Source: Methylopila turkensis
Lineage (GTDB): Bacteria; Pseudomonadota; Alphaproteobacteria; Rhizobiales; Methylopilaceae
NCBI RefSeq assembly: GCF_027922325.1
Contig: NZ_BSFL01000003.1
Span: 310,001-374,000, forward strand
Direction of reading: 5' to 3'
DNA length: 64,000 nt
Positions 1 through 8,294 of this stretch are shown in pieces. Both the position numbers and the translations under genes were made by a program. How positions within the stretch are numbered: the first letter of the stretch is position 1; each line of letters starts with the position of its first letter. A model generated the notes under the pieces. It worked only from the letters and a program-made list of their open reading frames with translations, ran no database searches and was not told the origin of the DNA.

Positions 1-2
1 CC

Positions 3-110
3 GTCGCGGGCGGCCTTGGCGCTTATGCGATCGGCCGCCGCTCGCTCGCCCTCGGCGTCGCCGCCGGAGAAGCGGTCCTGATCGGCGGCGTGCTGCTGCT
101 CGACGCCTGA
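3..110 (+). CDS. Partial C-terminus of an unidentified, probably membrane-associated protein
   Basis: The frame from base 3 to the TGA at 108-110 is open and its N-terminus lies outside the window. The 35 visible residues are Gly/Ala/Leu-rich and finish with a hydrophobic stretch ending LLLDA, which could be a last membrane helix. No domain is recognisable from so little sequence. It converges on the HIT gene, whose stop begins at 133. Reading frame and strand are plausible from codon usage; identity is unknown. Confidence 0.45.
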   Translation, partial: VAGGLGAYAIGRRSLALGVAAGEAVLIGGVLLLDA

Positions 111-132
111 GACGGCCTACGCAGATCGTCCG

Positions 133-561
133 TCAGTCGGCCGCGAGCGCCACCCGGATCTTCTCCGCCAGCGCCGCCAGCGCCTCCGGAGCCTCCATCT
201 TGCCGGTGTGCGGCTTCAGCGGCACGTCGGTCCAGCGCGGGATGACGTGGACATGGGCGTGGAACACGCTCTGGCCAGCAGGCGCCTCGTTGAACTGGGT
301 GATCGTCACGCCGTCGGCGCCGAGCGCGGTCTTCACGCCGCGCGCGACCGTCTGGACCGCCGCGAACAGAGGCGCGATCGTCGCCTCGTCCATGTCGAGC
401 AGGTTGCGCGACGGGGCGCGCGGGATCACCAGCGCATGGCCGTCGGCCTGGGGCATGGCGTCCATGATCGCGACGACGGATTCGTCCTCGTAAATCGTGT
501 GGGACGGGAGATCGCCGCGCAGGATCTTCGCGAAGATGTTGTCGGGATCGTAGTCGGCCAT
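133..561 (-). CDS. HIT family nucleotide-binding hydrolase
   Basis: This is a 142-residue histidine-triad protein, matching the usual size of bacterial HIT/HINT proteins, which hydrolyse nucleoside phosphoramidates or dinucleotide substrates in the cytosol. The family core is visible: the NIFAKILRGDLP start, the central PQADGHALVIPR segment, and the triad HAHVHVIPRW with histidines 101, 103 and 105. The start is the ATG at 559-561 because an AGGA-type ribosome site lies about 8 bases upstream; an earlier in-frame ATG would only add non-conserved residues. It follows the GNAT gene by about 60 bases on the same strand and is probably the last gene of a RidA-GDPD-GNAT-HIT run. The exact substrate cannot be told from sequence. 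Confidence 0.93.
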   Translation of the reverse strand: MADYDPDNIFAKILRGDLPSHTIYEDESVVAIMDAMPQADGHALVIPRAPSRNLLDMDEATIAPLFAAVQTVARGVKTALGADGVTITQFNEAPAGQSVFHAHVHVIPRWTDVPLKPHTGKMEAPEALAALAEKIRVALAAD

Positions 562-622
562 CGGGACGGTCCTCGGGGACGGGGCGTCGGGCGCCAAGCC
601 ATCGCGGAGCGGCGCGTCGACG

Positions 623-1810
623 TCAAGCGTCGGGCGCGACGCCTTCGGTCGCATGCCGGAACGGGGCCGCCGCCTCCAGCTCGTCGGTGACGGCGGCCAT
701 GTAGGCGCGCTCGCGCACGAGATAGTCGGCCACGGCGCGCTGCAGGCCGGGATCGGCGAAGGCGTGGGCGGACCAGGTGGTGACGGGCCGGTAGCCGCGC
801 GCGAGCTTGTGCTCGCCCTGGGCCCCGGCCTCGACGCGCGCGAGGCCGCGGGCGATCGCGGCGTCGATCGCCTGATGGTAGCAGACCTCGAAATGCAGGA
901 ACGGTCGCTCCTCGAGCGCGCCCCAGTAGCGGCCGTAGAGCGCGTCGTCGCCGATGAAGTTGAGCGCGCCGGCGATCGGGCGGCCGCCGGCCTCGGCGAG
1001 CACGAGCAGGATGCGCTCCGGCATCGCCTCGCCGACGAGGCTGAAGAACCGCCGCGTCAGGTAGGGCCGTCCCCATTTGCGCGCGCCGGTGTCCATGTAG
1101 AAGCCGAAGAACGCGTCCCAATGGGCCTCCGTCAGCTCGGAGCCGGTGACGTGGCGGATCGTGACTCCGTCGGCGAGCGCTTCGCGCCGCTCGCGCTTCA
1201 GCTGCTTGCGCTTGCGCGAGGCGAGGGCGGCCAGGAAGTCGTCGTAGGAGCCGTAGCCGTCGTTGCGCCAGTGGTATTGCTTGTCGACGCGCGGCAGGAA
1301 GCCGGAGCGGACAAGCGCCTGCTGCTCGGCCTCGCTCGCGAAGGTGACGTGGATCGAGGAGGCCTCCGTCTGGCGCATCAGGCCGCGCAGCGCCGCCGCG
1401 AGCGCGCCGCGGACCGTGTCCGGATCGCGTCCCGGCGCCGGAATCAACCGCGGGCCGGTGACGGGGGTGAAGGGCGCCGCCACCTGCAGCTTCGGATAAT
1501 AGCTGCCGCCGGCCCGCTCATAGGCGTCGGCGAAGGCGTGGTCGAAGACGTATTCGCCCTGGCTGTGGCTCTTCAGATAGCAGGGCGCGAGGCCCGCGAG
1601 GCCCGCCTCGTCCTCCAGCACGATGTGGGCCGGCGCCCATCCTGAGCGGCCGCCGACCGAGCCCGAGCGCTCGAGCGCCAGCAGGAAGCGGTGGTCCACG
1701 AACGGGTTGTATGGCGCCCCGCCCGCGCGGGCGCAGGCGTTCCAGTCGTCCGGGGCGATGGCGGCGAGGTCTTCGACGACGCGCGCGCGGAAGGTCGGTT
1801 CTGTCGGCAT
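623..1810 (-). CDS. GNAT/FemAB-like N-acyltransferase (COG3146 type)
   Basis: The product is 395 residues and resembles the COG3146/DUF482 acyltransferase-like family, a double-GNAT fold related to FemAB aminoacyltransferases. Supporting features are the long N-terminal half with PYNPFVDHRFLLALE, the basic ASRKRKQLKRERREAL helix, and the C-terminal part with RPIAGALNFIG, LHFEVCYHQAIDAAI and the HKLARGYRP motif near the end. The ATG at 1808-1810 is chosen because conservation begins just after it; no strong ribosome site decides this. It lies between the glycerophosphodiesterase and HIT genes. The family is annotated as possibly acting on cell-wall or peptide substrates, but no substrate is evident here. 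Confidence 0.88.
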   Translation of the reverse strand: MPTEPTFRARVVEDLAAIAPDDWNACARAGGAPYNPFVDHRFLLALERSGSVGGRSGWAPAHIVLEDEAGLAGLAPCYLKSHSQGEYVFDHAFADAYERAGGSYYPKLQVAAPFTPVTGPRLIPAPGRDPDTVRGALAAALRGLMRQTEASSIHVTFASEAEQQALVRSGFLPRVDKQYHWRNDGYGSYDDFLAALASRKRKQLKRERREALADGVTIRHVTGSELTEAHWDAFFGFYMDTGARKWGRPYLTRRFFSLVGEAMPERILLVLAEAGGRPIAGALNFIGDDALYGRYWGALEERPFLHFEVCYHQAIDAAIARGLARVEAGAQGEHKLARGYRPVTTWSAHAFADPGLQRAVADYLVRERAYMAAVTDELEAAAPFRHATEGVAPDA

Positions 1811-1897
1811 TCCGGAATCCGGGGAGGCTCCGTCGCCGCCGCACGCGGCTTGACCCACGCCTCCCAACTTAATCCGGCCGGCGCGACTTCCAAGCCG

Positions 1898-2647
1898 TCA
1901 GGCGGGCCGAAAGCCCTCGAACACGATCTGGTCGGCGCCGGCCGCGGCGCGCGCGACGTCGTCCGGCGTGCGCACGGTCCACGTCGTGACCGGCCGGCCG
2001 GCCTTGCGCGCCATGCGGACGGCGCGGCGGTCGAGGTCGCGCACGTTCCAGGACAGGAAGTCCGGCCGCGTCGCCCGCCAGTGCAGCAGGTTGCGGGCGA
2101 AGAAGCGCTTGGCGGGCGACAGATGCGCCCAATGCGCGTCGCCGTCGGCGAAGGCGTCGCCCACGATCCCGCGCGGCACGTGCGGCGCAAGCTGCCGCAT
2201 CAGCGCGAGCACGCGCGGGTCGAAGGACTCGACCACGACCGGCCCGCCGCGTCCGCCCACCACCTCGGCGACGCGCCGGGCGAGGCGGGTGTCGCCGGTC
2301 GCCGACGACTTGACCTCGACCACGAGCGGAACCCGGCCGCCGACGAGGTCGAGGCACTCGTCGAGCGTGATGAGGCGCTCGCCGCAGTCGCGGAAGGGCA
2401 GGGTGCGGAGCTCGGCGATGGTGCGCTTCGCGACCGGCCCGGTCGCGTCGATCAGGCGGTCGAGCTCGGCGTCGTGGAACACCACCGCCTCGCCCTCGGC
2501 GGTGGAGCGCACGTCGATCTCGACGCCGTAGCCCGCGGAGGCCGCGGCCTCGATCGCGGCCGCGGTGTTCTCGATCACCCTCGCCGCGCGGTCATGCAGC
2601 CCGCGATGGGCGATCGGGCGGGCGGTGAGCCAGTCGAGCCCGGCCAT
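1898..2647 (-). CDS. Glycerophosphodiester phosphodiesterase
   Basis: This 249-residue protein is a GDPD-family TIM barrel that hydrolyses glycerophosphodiesters to glycerol 3-phosphate and an alcohol. Metal and catalytic positions are visible: the HRG at residues 14-16 of PIAHRGLHD, the metal pair in VEIDV (E43, D45) and H58 in VVFHDAELDRL. Further support comes from VVEVKS mid-protein and FLSWNVRDLDR near the C-terminus. No signal peptide is seen, so it is likely cytosolic. Its start lies 6 bases after the RidA stop, so the two genes are almost certainly cotranscribed. Confidence 0.93.
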   Translation of the reverse strand: MAGLDWLTARPIAHRGLHDRAARVIENTAAAIEAAASAGYGVEIDVRSTAEGEAVVFHDAELDRLIDATGPVAKRTIAELRTLPFRDCGERLITLDECLDLVGGRVPLVVEVKSSATGDTRLARRVAEVVGGRGGPVVVESFDPRVLALMRQLAPHVPRGIVGDAFADGDAHWAHLSPAKRFFARNLLHWRATRPDFLSWNVRDLDRRAVRMARKAGRPVTTWTVRTPDDVARAAAGADQIVFEGFRPA

Positions 2648-2653
2648 GGCGGA

Positions 2654-3118
2654 TCAGGCGAACTCGATAATCGCGTCGATCTCCACCGCCGCGCCGAGCG
2701 GCAGCGCCGCGACGCCGACCGCGGAGCGGGCGTGGCGGCCCTTGTCGCCGAGCGCCTCGACGAGGAAGTCGGACGCCCCATTGACCACTTTGGCGTGATC
2801 GGCGAACTCGGGCGTTGAGGCCACGAAAGCGCCGAGCTTGACGATGCGGGTGACGCGGTCGAGATCGCCGAGCGCGGCGCGCGCCTGAGCGAGGATGTTG
2901 ATCGCGCAGAGCTTGGCGGCGGCCTGCGCGTCCTCGATCGCGACGCCGTCGCCGAGCCGCCCGGTCAGCGAAACGCCGCCGGGGCCCATCGGGAGCTGGC
3001 CGGAGATGAAGAGCTGCTGGCCGGTGCGCACCGCGGGAACATAGTTCGCGACCGGCGCGGCGGGCGTCGGAAGGGTGACGCCCAGTTCGCCGAGCTTCGC
3101 TTCGATCTGTCCGGCCAT
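2654..3118 (-). CDS. RidA family (YjgF/YER057c/UK114) protein
   Basis: The 154-residue product has the chorismate-mutase-like RidA fold seen in proteins that deaminate reactive enamine/imine intermediates. Visible family features are LFISGQLPMGPGG, AAKLCAINILAQARAALGDL, and the late RSAVGVAALPLGAAVEIDAI segment, which holds the conserved arginine and the terminal acidic strand. It is slightly longer than RidA proper (about 128 residues) and more like the broader Rid subgroups, so deaminase activity is inferred rather than shown. It heads a leftward run with the glycerophosphodiesterase 6 bases downstream, and its 5' end faces eipB across a shared intergenic region. Confidence 0.92.
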   Translation of the reverse strand: MAGQIEAKLGELGVTLPTPAAPVANYVPAVRTGQQLFISGQLPMGPGGVSLTGRLGDGVAIEDAQAAAKLCAINILAQARAALGDLDRVTRIVKLGAFVASTPEFADHAKVVNGASDFLVEALGDKGRHARSAVGVAALPLGAAVEIDAIIEFA

Positions 3119-3326
3119 GCGCGTGAGGCTCCGTTCGGTGACGTGGCGGCTTCAAGGCTTGCGGGTTTGGCGCAAGCCGATCGCCGCCGCAAGCCTTACG
3201 ACCCGCGGCCGCGACCCATTTCCGCCACTTCCGCCGTCGAATGCTGGTGGCGCGCAGCCGCGACGCGTTTGCGTTCGCGGCCCGGCGCCGCATGATGATC
3301 CCCAAGGTTCACGCGAGGCAGATTTC

Positions 3327-4178
3327 GTGGCGACGTCGACACTCCCGAATTCCCGCTCCCTTCTGATCGCCGCGGCGGTCGCGGCGGCGTCCGTCTGGTC
3401 CGGCCAGGCGAGCGCCGACGCCGCGCTCGCGCCGCACCGCGCGATCTACGAGCTGAAGCTGCGGGAGGCCCGCAACTCCACCAACGTCGATCGCATCCGC
3501 GGCCGCATCGTCTACGAGTTCACCGGCGACGCCTGCGAAGGTTACGCGCTCAGCTTCCGGCAGGTGACGGAGATCGGCAACGGCGAGGGCGAGACCAACG
3601 TCTCCGACCTCAGGGCCGCGACCTGGGAGGACGGGCGGGCGCAGAGCTTCCGCTTCACCGCGCAGAACTATCTGAACCAGGTGCTGGACAAGGACACCGA
3701 CGGCCGGGCCGAGCGCGCCGACGCGGCGCTCAACGTCGCGCTGTCGAAGCCGAACAAGGACAGCAAGACCTTCGACGGCCGCACGCTGTTCCCGACCGAG
3801 CATCTCAAGTCGATCATCGCGGCAGCCGAGAAGGGCGAGACGCTGCTCGAGGCGCCCGTCTACGACGGCTCCGAGAACGGCGACAAAAGCTACGACACGC
3901 TGACCGTGATCGGGAAGCAGGAGCAGGGCGAGCCGGCGGGCGTCGAGGAGGCGGCGAAGACGCCGGAGCTCCAGAAGGCCAAGCGCTGGCCCGTTTCCGT
4001 GAGCTACTTCGAAAGGGGCAAGCGCGAAGCGAACGGCGAGCAGACCCCGGTCTACGCCATGAGCTTCGACCTCTACGACAACGGCGTCAGCCGGGCGATG
4101 AAGATCGACTACGGCGACTTCGTGCTCGACGGCGAGCTGAAGGAGCTCAAGTTCCTGAAGGCGTCAGCCTGCAAGTGA
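3327..4178 (+). CDS. eipB: EipB-like periplasmic cell-envelope integrity protein (DUF1849)
   Basis: This 283-residue exported protein matches the DUF1849/EipB family, beta-spiral periplasmic proteins needed for envelope integrity in Brucella. The GTG at 3327 is chosen because an AGGCA ribosome site sits about 8 bases upstream and a signal peptide follows directly, with hydrophobic residues 11-24 and an ASA-type cleavage site near residue 30. Mature sequence begins with APHRAIYELKL, typical of the family. Two cysteines, C70 in GDACEGY and C282 near the C-terminus, match the conserved disulfide of EipB. It is transcribed away from the RidA run and is followed by the repeat-flanked DUF559 gene. 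Confidence 0.88.
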   Translation: MATSTLPNSRSLLIAAAVAAASVWSGQASADAALAPHRAIYELKLREARNSTNVDRIRGRIVYEFTGDACEGYALSFRQVTEIGNGEGETNVSDLRAATWEDGRAQSFRFTAQNYLNQVLDKDTDGRAERADAALNVALSKPNKDSKTFDGRTLFPTEHLKSIIAAAEKGETLLEAPVYDGSENGDKSYDTLTVIGKQEQGEPAGVEEAAKTPELQKAKRWPVSVSYFERGKREANGEQTPVYAMSFDLYDNGVSRAMKIDYGDFVLDGELKELKFLKASACK

Positions 4179-4205
4179 CGCGGGACGGAAGGGGAGGACC
4201 CTTCG

Positions 4206-4232
4206 ATCCCTCCCCGCTGGCGGGGAGGGTGG
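4206..4232 (+). repeat. Left copy of an inverted intergenic repeat flanking the DUF559 gene
   Basis: A G/C palindrome (arms CCCTCCCCGC and GCGGGGAGGG around a short loop) begins about 28 bases after the eipB stop. The sequence running from ATCCCTCCCC to GGGAGGGTGG recurs in opposite orientation at 4694-4722, on the other side of the DUF559 gene. Besides being a repeat, the hairpin could end eipB transcription, although no T-run follows. Confidence 0.7.
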
Positions 4233-4283
4233 ACCGGCGAAGCCGGGCCGGGTGGGGGGAGCGTCGGAAGGGCGCCGGCCAGG

Positions 4284-4634
4284 ATGAGCGTCGAGCGTGC
4301 TCGCGAACTGCGCAAGTCAATGACGCGGCAGGAGGTGAAGCTGTGGGTCCGACTTCGCGAACTGCGCGGCCTCGGTTTTCATCCACGCCGTCAGGCGCCT
4401 CTTCTCGGCTATATCGTTGATTTCGCCTTCAAATCGGAGCGTATCGTCATCGAGATCGATGGGGGACAGCACGCCGAGGGCTTAGGAGCGATGCGCGACA
4501 GAACCAGACATGAAGCTCTGAACGCGGTCGGCTACAGCGTGCTTCGCTTCTGGAACGTGGACGTCGATCGCAACCTCGACGGAGTGGTCGAGGAGATACT
4601 GAATGCTTTGCGGGAGCGGGCCGGCGGGCTTTAG
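4284..4634 (+). CDS. DUF559 endonuclease-like protein
   Basis: The 116-residue protein belongs to DUF559, small proteins with a restriction-endonuclease-like (Vsr-type) fold. Family features in order are the N-terminal RARELRKSMTRQE, LWVRLRELRGLGFHPRRQ, the core VDFAFKSERIVIEIDGGQH carrying the acidic residues expected of a PD-(D/E)XK-like site, and VLRFWNVDV followed by a terminal helix. It has no partner methylase or recognisable restriction gene nearby. It is bracketed by inverted copies of an intergenic repeat (4206-4232 and 4694-4722), and its base composition is somewhat less GC-extreme than its neighbours. Activity and biological role are unknown. Confidence 0.9.
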   Translation: MSVERARELRKSMTRQEVKLWVRLRELRGLGFHPRRQAPLLGYIVDFAFKSERIVIEIDGGQHAEGLGAMRDRTRHEALNAVGYSVLRFWNVDVDRNLDGVVEEILNALRERAGGL

Positions 4635-4693
4635 GAACGGATTGGTGGCGGCATAGGCCTCAGGCCCGACCCGACCCCGGCCTGCGGCCGGGG

Positions 4694-4722
4694 CCACCCT
4701 CCCCGTCTTGGCGGGGAGGGAT
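4694..4722 (-). repeat. Right copy of the inverted repeat flanking the DUF559 gene
   Basis: On the minus strand this reads ATCCCTCCCC through a short loop to GGGAGGGTGG, matching the left copy at 4206-4232 in inverted orientation. The bases beyond it (a GGCCCCGGCC...GGGTCGGG run on the minus strand) also resemble those beyond the left copy. It lies between the 3' ends of the convergent DUF559 and dinB genes and may double as a terminator hairpin. Confidence 0.7.
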
Positions 4723-4740
4723 AAGGAAGCGCCAGCAACC

Positions 4741-6012
4741 TCACTCGCGCTTGGGGCGCCTGGCGAAAGCGCGGTCGACGGCGTCGCGGCCGAAGCGGTC
4801 GCGCAGGGCGGCGACGGCGGTCTCGACCGCCGCGAGCCGCTCGCCCCGATTGTCGACGAGATCGCGCGGGTCGGCCTCCGCGGCCGGGCCGAGGTCGGAC
4901 AGCGACACCCCGATCAGCCGGAACGCCGAGCCGTCCGCCTCGCGGCGCAGCATGGCGCAGGCGGCCTCGTACAGCCGGCCGGCGAGCCGCGTCGGGTGCG
5001 GCAGCGCGCCGGCGCGGGTTCTCAGGCGGAAGTCGGCGGTCTTCAGCTTCAGCGTGACGGTGCGTCCGGCGATGTCGTCCTTGCGCAGGCGGTCGGCCAC
5101 CCGCTCGCACATCCGGTAGAGGTGGACCGAGAGCTCATCGAAGGTCTTAAGATCCGCGTCGAAGGTGGTTTCTGCGCCGACGCTTTTGCGTTCGTGGACC
5201 GGGTTGACGGACCTCTCGTCCCGTCCGAAGGCGAGACGCGAGAGCCTCAGGCCGCCGTCGCCGTAGCGCCGGGCGAGATCCTTCGGGTCGGCGCGCTGCA
5301 GGTCGCCGATGGTGCGGAAGCCGTCCCGCATCAGCGAGCCGGCGAAGGCGGGCCCGACGCCCCACAGGAACGACACCGGCCTGGGAGCGAGGAAGGCCGG
5401 CGCCTCCTCGATCGACAGCACGGAGAAACCGCGCGGCTTGTCGAGGTCAGAGGCGATCTTGGCCAGGAACTTGTTGGAGGCGAGGCCGACCGACACCGAG
5501 ATGCCGATCTCGCGCTCCACCTCCTGCGCGAAGCGCGCGAGCGTGACGGCCGGCGGGGCCTTGTGCAGCGCTGAGGTGCCGCCCAGATCAAGAAACGCCT
5601 CGTCGATCGACAGCGGCTCCACCAGCGGCGTCAGCGCCAGCATCTTGGCCCGCACTGCCCGTCCGGCCTCGACGTACTTCGCCATATTGGGCTTCACGAC
5701 CACAGCATGCGGACAGAGCTTCAGCGCCTTGAACATCGGCATCGCCGACTTCACGCCGTAGATCCGCGCGATGTAGCAGGCGGTGGAGACGACGCCGCGC
5801 CGGCCGCCGCCGATGATGACCGGCTGATCGGCGAGGCTCGGGTCGTCGCGCTTCTCGATCGCAGCGAAAAAGGCGTCGCAGTCCACATGCGCGATGGTCA
5901 TGCGCGCGAGTTCGGGGTGCCGCGCGACCCGCGGGCTGCCGCAGGACGGGCAGCGCGGCGCGGGGCCGGCCGGCGAGAGGCAGTCCCGGCAGAAGGCGAG
6001 GGCGGCCTCCAC
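4741..6012 (-). CDS. dinB: DNA polymerase IV (Y family)
   Basis: The 423-residue product is a Y-family error-prone polymerase used in translesion synthesis. The palm motif AHVDCDAFFAAIE carries the first catalytic Asp, and SIDEAFLDL carries the second acidic pair. The helix-hairpin-helix region FLWGVGPAFAGSL and the little-finger domain follow. Relative to E. coli DinB there is an N-terminal extension of about 37 residues with two CxxC pairs (CRDC and CPSC), a possible zinc-binding element that also occurs in rhizobial homologues. The GTG start at 6010-6012 keeps this extension and lies 6 bases after the DUF3572 stop, implying cotranscription. I found no complete SOS box upstream. Confidence 0.94.
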   Translation of the reverse strand: MEAALAFCRDCLSPAGPAPRCPSCGSPRVARHPELARMTIAHVDCDAFFAAIEKRDDPSLADQPVIIGGGRRGVVSTACYIARIYGVKSAMPMFKALKLCPHAVVVKPNMAKYVEAGRAVRAKMLALTPLVEPLSIDEAFLDLGGTSALHKAPPAVTLARFAQEVEREIGISVSVGLASNKFLAKIASDLDKPRGFSVLSIEEAPAFLAPRPVSFLWGVGPAFAGSLMRDGFRTIGDLQRADPKDLARRYGDGGLRLSRLAFGRDERSVNPVHERKSVGAETTFDADLKTFDELSVHLYRMCERVADRLRKDDIAGRTVTLKLKTADFRLRTRAGALPHPTRLAGRLYEAACAMLRREADGSAFRLIGVSLSDLGPAAEADPRDLVDNRGERLAAVETAVAALRDRFGRDAVDRAFARRPKRE

Positions 6013-6018
6013 CTCGGG

Positions 6019-6315
6019 TCAGAGCGAGGTTTCGGGCGTCGCTCCGCCCAGCAGCCGCCGCGCTTCGGAGACGGTTTCCGGCGCGAGCGACTCGGCCTCC
6101 GCGAAGTCGAGCAGCAGCCGTTCGTCGGCGAGCACGTGGTCGAGAACCGACGGCAGGAAGCCGGGATCGGCGGCGGCGGCCCGCACGTTCGATGGATCGA
6201 GGCCGGACAGGGCGAAGAATCGCCCGAGGCGGTCGGGGTCGGCGGCGAGAAAGCCCAGCGCCCGGGCGGCGACGCCGCCGGCGGAATCGAGATCGAGGCG
6301 AAGCGGCCGGATCAT
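6019..6315 (-). CDS. DUF3572 domain protein
   Basis: This 98-residue acidic, mostly helical protein matches DUF3572, a family largely confined to alphaproteobacteria. Conserved-looking segments are ARALGFLAADPDRLGRFFALSG, LPSVLDHVLADERLLLDF and the C-terminal APETVSEARRLL. Its function is unknown. It sits directly upstream of dinB with a 6-base gap and is divergent from divK, the order usually seen in Hyphomicrobiales. There is no signal peptide or membrane segment, so it is presumably cytosolic. Confidence 0.88.
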   Translation of the reverse strand: MIRPLRLDLDSAGGVAARALGFLAADPDRLGRFFALSGLDPSNVRAAAADPGFLPSVLDHVLADERLLLDFAEAESLAPETVSEARRLLGGATPETSL

Positions 6316-6468
6316 CTTTGCGTTCGTCCTTTCTCAATGAATCTTCAGTAGAAGTCTCGATAGCGTCGAACGGGCGTAACCGCCGCGCACGGGCGGGCTT
6401 TCCACCCAGCGCGCGCGCAAGGCGCATGTTCGAACCGCGTGTCGCGTAAGGCGGGAGAAGAACGGCTC

Positions 6469-6840
6469 ATGCCCAAGACAGTCCTGATCGTGGAGGACAA
6501 CGAGCTCAATATGAAGCTCTTCCACGATCTTCTGGAAGCGCATGGCTACGCGACCATCGAGACCCGCAACGGCGTCGAGGCGCTGGAGCTCGCGCGCACG
6601 CACATGCCGGACCTCATCCTCATGGACATCCAGTTGCCCGAGGTCTCCGGCCTCGACGTGACGCGCTGGATCAAGGAGGACGAGCGCACCCGCGCGATCC
6701 CCGTCATCGCCGTCACCGCCTTCGCCATGAAGGGCGACGAGGAGCGCATCCGCGGCGGCGGCTGCGAGGCTTATCTGTCGAAGCCGATCTCCGTCGCGAA
6801 GTTCCTGGAGACGGTGCGGCACTATCTCGGCGACCTCTGA
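6469..6840 (+). CDS. divK: Single-domain response regulator DivK
   Basis: The 123-residue protein is a stand-alone receiver domain with the sequence character of DivK, the essential cell-cycle regulator phosphorylated by PleC/DivJ-type kinases. The acidic pocket is VEDNE near the N-terminus, the phospho-acceptor is D53 in [13 protein letters not shown], and the late SKPI motif carries the conserved lysine. The ATG at 6469 is chosen because GGGAGAAG lies 8-15 bases upstream and the family start [11 protein letters not shown] follows. pleD begins 14 bases after the stop, the canonical alphaproteobacterial divK-pleD operon linking development to c-di-GMP. Confidence 0.96.
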   Translation: MPKTVLIVEDNELNMKLFHDLLEAHGYATIETRNGVEALELARTHMPDLILMDIQLPEVSGLDVTRWIKEDERTRAIPVIAVTAFAMKGDEERIRGGGCEAYLSKPISVAKFLETVRHYLGDL

Positions 6841-6854
6841 GCGGAGCCGCAGGC

Positions 6855-8225
6855 ATGACCGCACGAGTCCTCGTCGTCGACGACCTTCCCATCAACCGGA
6901 AGCTGCTCGATCAGCGGCTCACAGCTGAATATTTCGAGGTCATCACCGCCTCGACGGGGCAGGAGGCGCTGGACATCTGCGCCCGCTCGCAATGCGACAT
7001 CGTCCTGCTCGACGTGATCATGCCGGGCATGGACGGATTCGAGGTGTGCCGCCGGCTCAAGGTCGATCCCAAGACGCACCACGTGCCGGTCGTGATGGTG
7101 ACCTCGCTCGACCTGCCGTCGGACCGCGTGCGCGGGCTTGAGGCCGGCGCCGACGATTTCCTGACCAAGCCGGTCGCCGACGTGCCGCTGTTCGCGCGCG
7201 TGCGTTCGCTCGCCCGCCTCAAGATGCTCGGCGACGAGCTCCGGCTCCGCGCTCAGACCACGCGCGAGCTCGGCATGAGCGACATGCTGATGGACGTCAT
7301 CAAGGACGACGGCCTCAACGGCCGCATCCTCGTGGTCGACGACCGCCCGAGCTCCTCGGACCGCCTCGCCGCCGCGCTGTCGGGCCAGCAGCGGGTGGAG
7401 ATCGAGCCGGACCCGCACGAGGCGCTGTTCCGCGCCGCGGAAGGCGACTTCGATCTCGCGATCGTCGCGCTCGGGCTTGAGGGTTTCGACGCGCTGCGGC
7501 TGTGCGCCCAGCTCCGATCGCTGGAGCGGACCCGGACGCTGCCGATCCTGCTGCTGGCGGACCCCGACGACAACGGGCGGGTGCTGCGCGGGCTCGAGGT
7601 CGGGATCAACGACTATCTCGCGCGCCCGATCGATCCGAACGAGCTGGTGGCGCGGGTGCGCACGCAGGTGCGCCGCAGGCGCTACACCGAGCGGCTCCGC
7701 TCCAACGTCCAGGCGAGCATGGAGCTCGCGATCACCGACGGGCTCACCGGCCTGCACAATCGCCGCTACCTCGAGATGCATCTGCAGAGCCTCCTGGACC
7801 AAGCGACGGCGCGCAACCGGCCGCTGTCGGCGCTGATGGTCGACATCGACCACTTCAAGGCGGTGAACGACACCCACGGCCACGACGTCGGCGACGAGGT
7901 GCTGCGGGAGGTCGCAAGGCGCCTGAAGGCGAGCGTTCGCGGCATCGACCTCGCCTGCCGGCTCGGCGGCGAGGAGTTCGTGGTCGTGATGCCGGAGACC
8001 GACGCCGCGGTCGCGCGCCTTGTTGCCGAGCGCATCCGCAGTCGGCTGGCCTCGGAGCCGGTCGCGAGCCGGGTCGCCGCGCCGCTGGCGGTCACGGCGT
8101 CGATCGGCGTCGCGACGTTCCATCCGGAGGCCGACGACGCCGCGGCGCTGATCAAGCGCGCCGACGTCGCGCTCTACCGCGCCAAGCGCGAAGGCCGGAA
8201 CCGCGTCGTCGACGACGCGGCCTGA
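6855..8225 (+). CDS. pleD: PleD-type response regulator diguanylate cyclase
   Basis: This 456-residue protein has the PleD layout: receiver 1 (phospho-acceptor D53 in IVLLDVIMPGMDG), a degenerate adaptor receiver (about residues 155-275) and a C-terminal GGDEF domain. The active site reads GGEEF at about residues 370-374, the variant known in PleD, so cyclase activity making c-di-GMP is expected. An RGID sequence (RxxD) five residues upstream is an intact inhibitory I-site. It is cotranscribed with divK. A bidirectional hairpin at 8251-8276 separates it from convergent rpmG. Confidence 0.96.
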   Translation: MTARVLVVDDLPINRKLLDQRLTAEYFEVITASTGQEALDICARSQCDIVLLDVIMPGMDGFEVCRRLKVDPKTHHVPVVMVTSLDLPSDRVRGLEAGADDFLTKPVADVPLFARVRSLARLKMLGDELRLRAQTTRELGMSDMLMDVIKDDGLNGRILVVDDRPSSSDRLAAALSGQQRVEIEPDPHEALFRAAEGDFDLAIVALGLEGFDALRLCAQLRSLERTRTLPILLLADPDDNGRVLRGLEVGINDYLARPIDPNELVARVRTQVRRRRYTERLRSNVQASMELAITDGLTGLHNRRYLEMHLQSLLDQATARNRPLSALMVDIDHFKAVNDTHGHDVGDEVLREVARRLKASVRGIDLACRLGGEEFVVVMPETDAAVARLVAERIRSRLASEPVASRVAAPLAVTASIGVATFHPEADDAAALIKRADVALYRAKREGRNRVVDDAA

Positions 8226-8250
8226 CCGCCGCCGCGCGGCCCGCCAACGA

Positions 8251-8276
8251 AAAAGGCGCCCCGGAGGGCGCCTTTT
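8251..8276. terminator. Bidirectional intrinsic terminator between pleD and rpmG
   Basis: AAAAGGCGCC and GGCGCCTTTT form a perfect 10-bp stem around a 6-base loop. The outer A/T pairs give a T-tract on either strand, so it can serve both convergent genes. Confidence 0.85.
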
Positions 8277-8294
8277 GCGTTTAGAAACCAAAGA

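Noticed and set aside
3296..3326. TGATCC upstream of eipB as a second ECF11 promoter
   Set aside because: No TAAG follows at the required spacing; the -10 position would fall at or inside the start of eipB.
6316..6345. Possible SOS box before DUF3572-dinB
   Set aside because: Only one half-site (GAAC on the minus strand) is correct; the partner half-site seven bases away reads TGAG.
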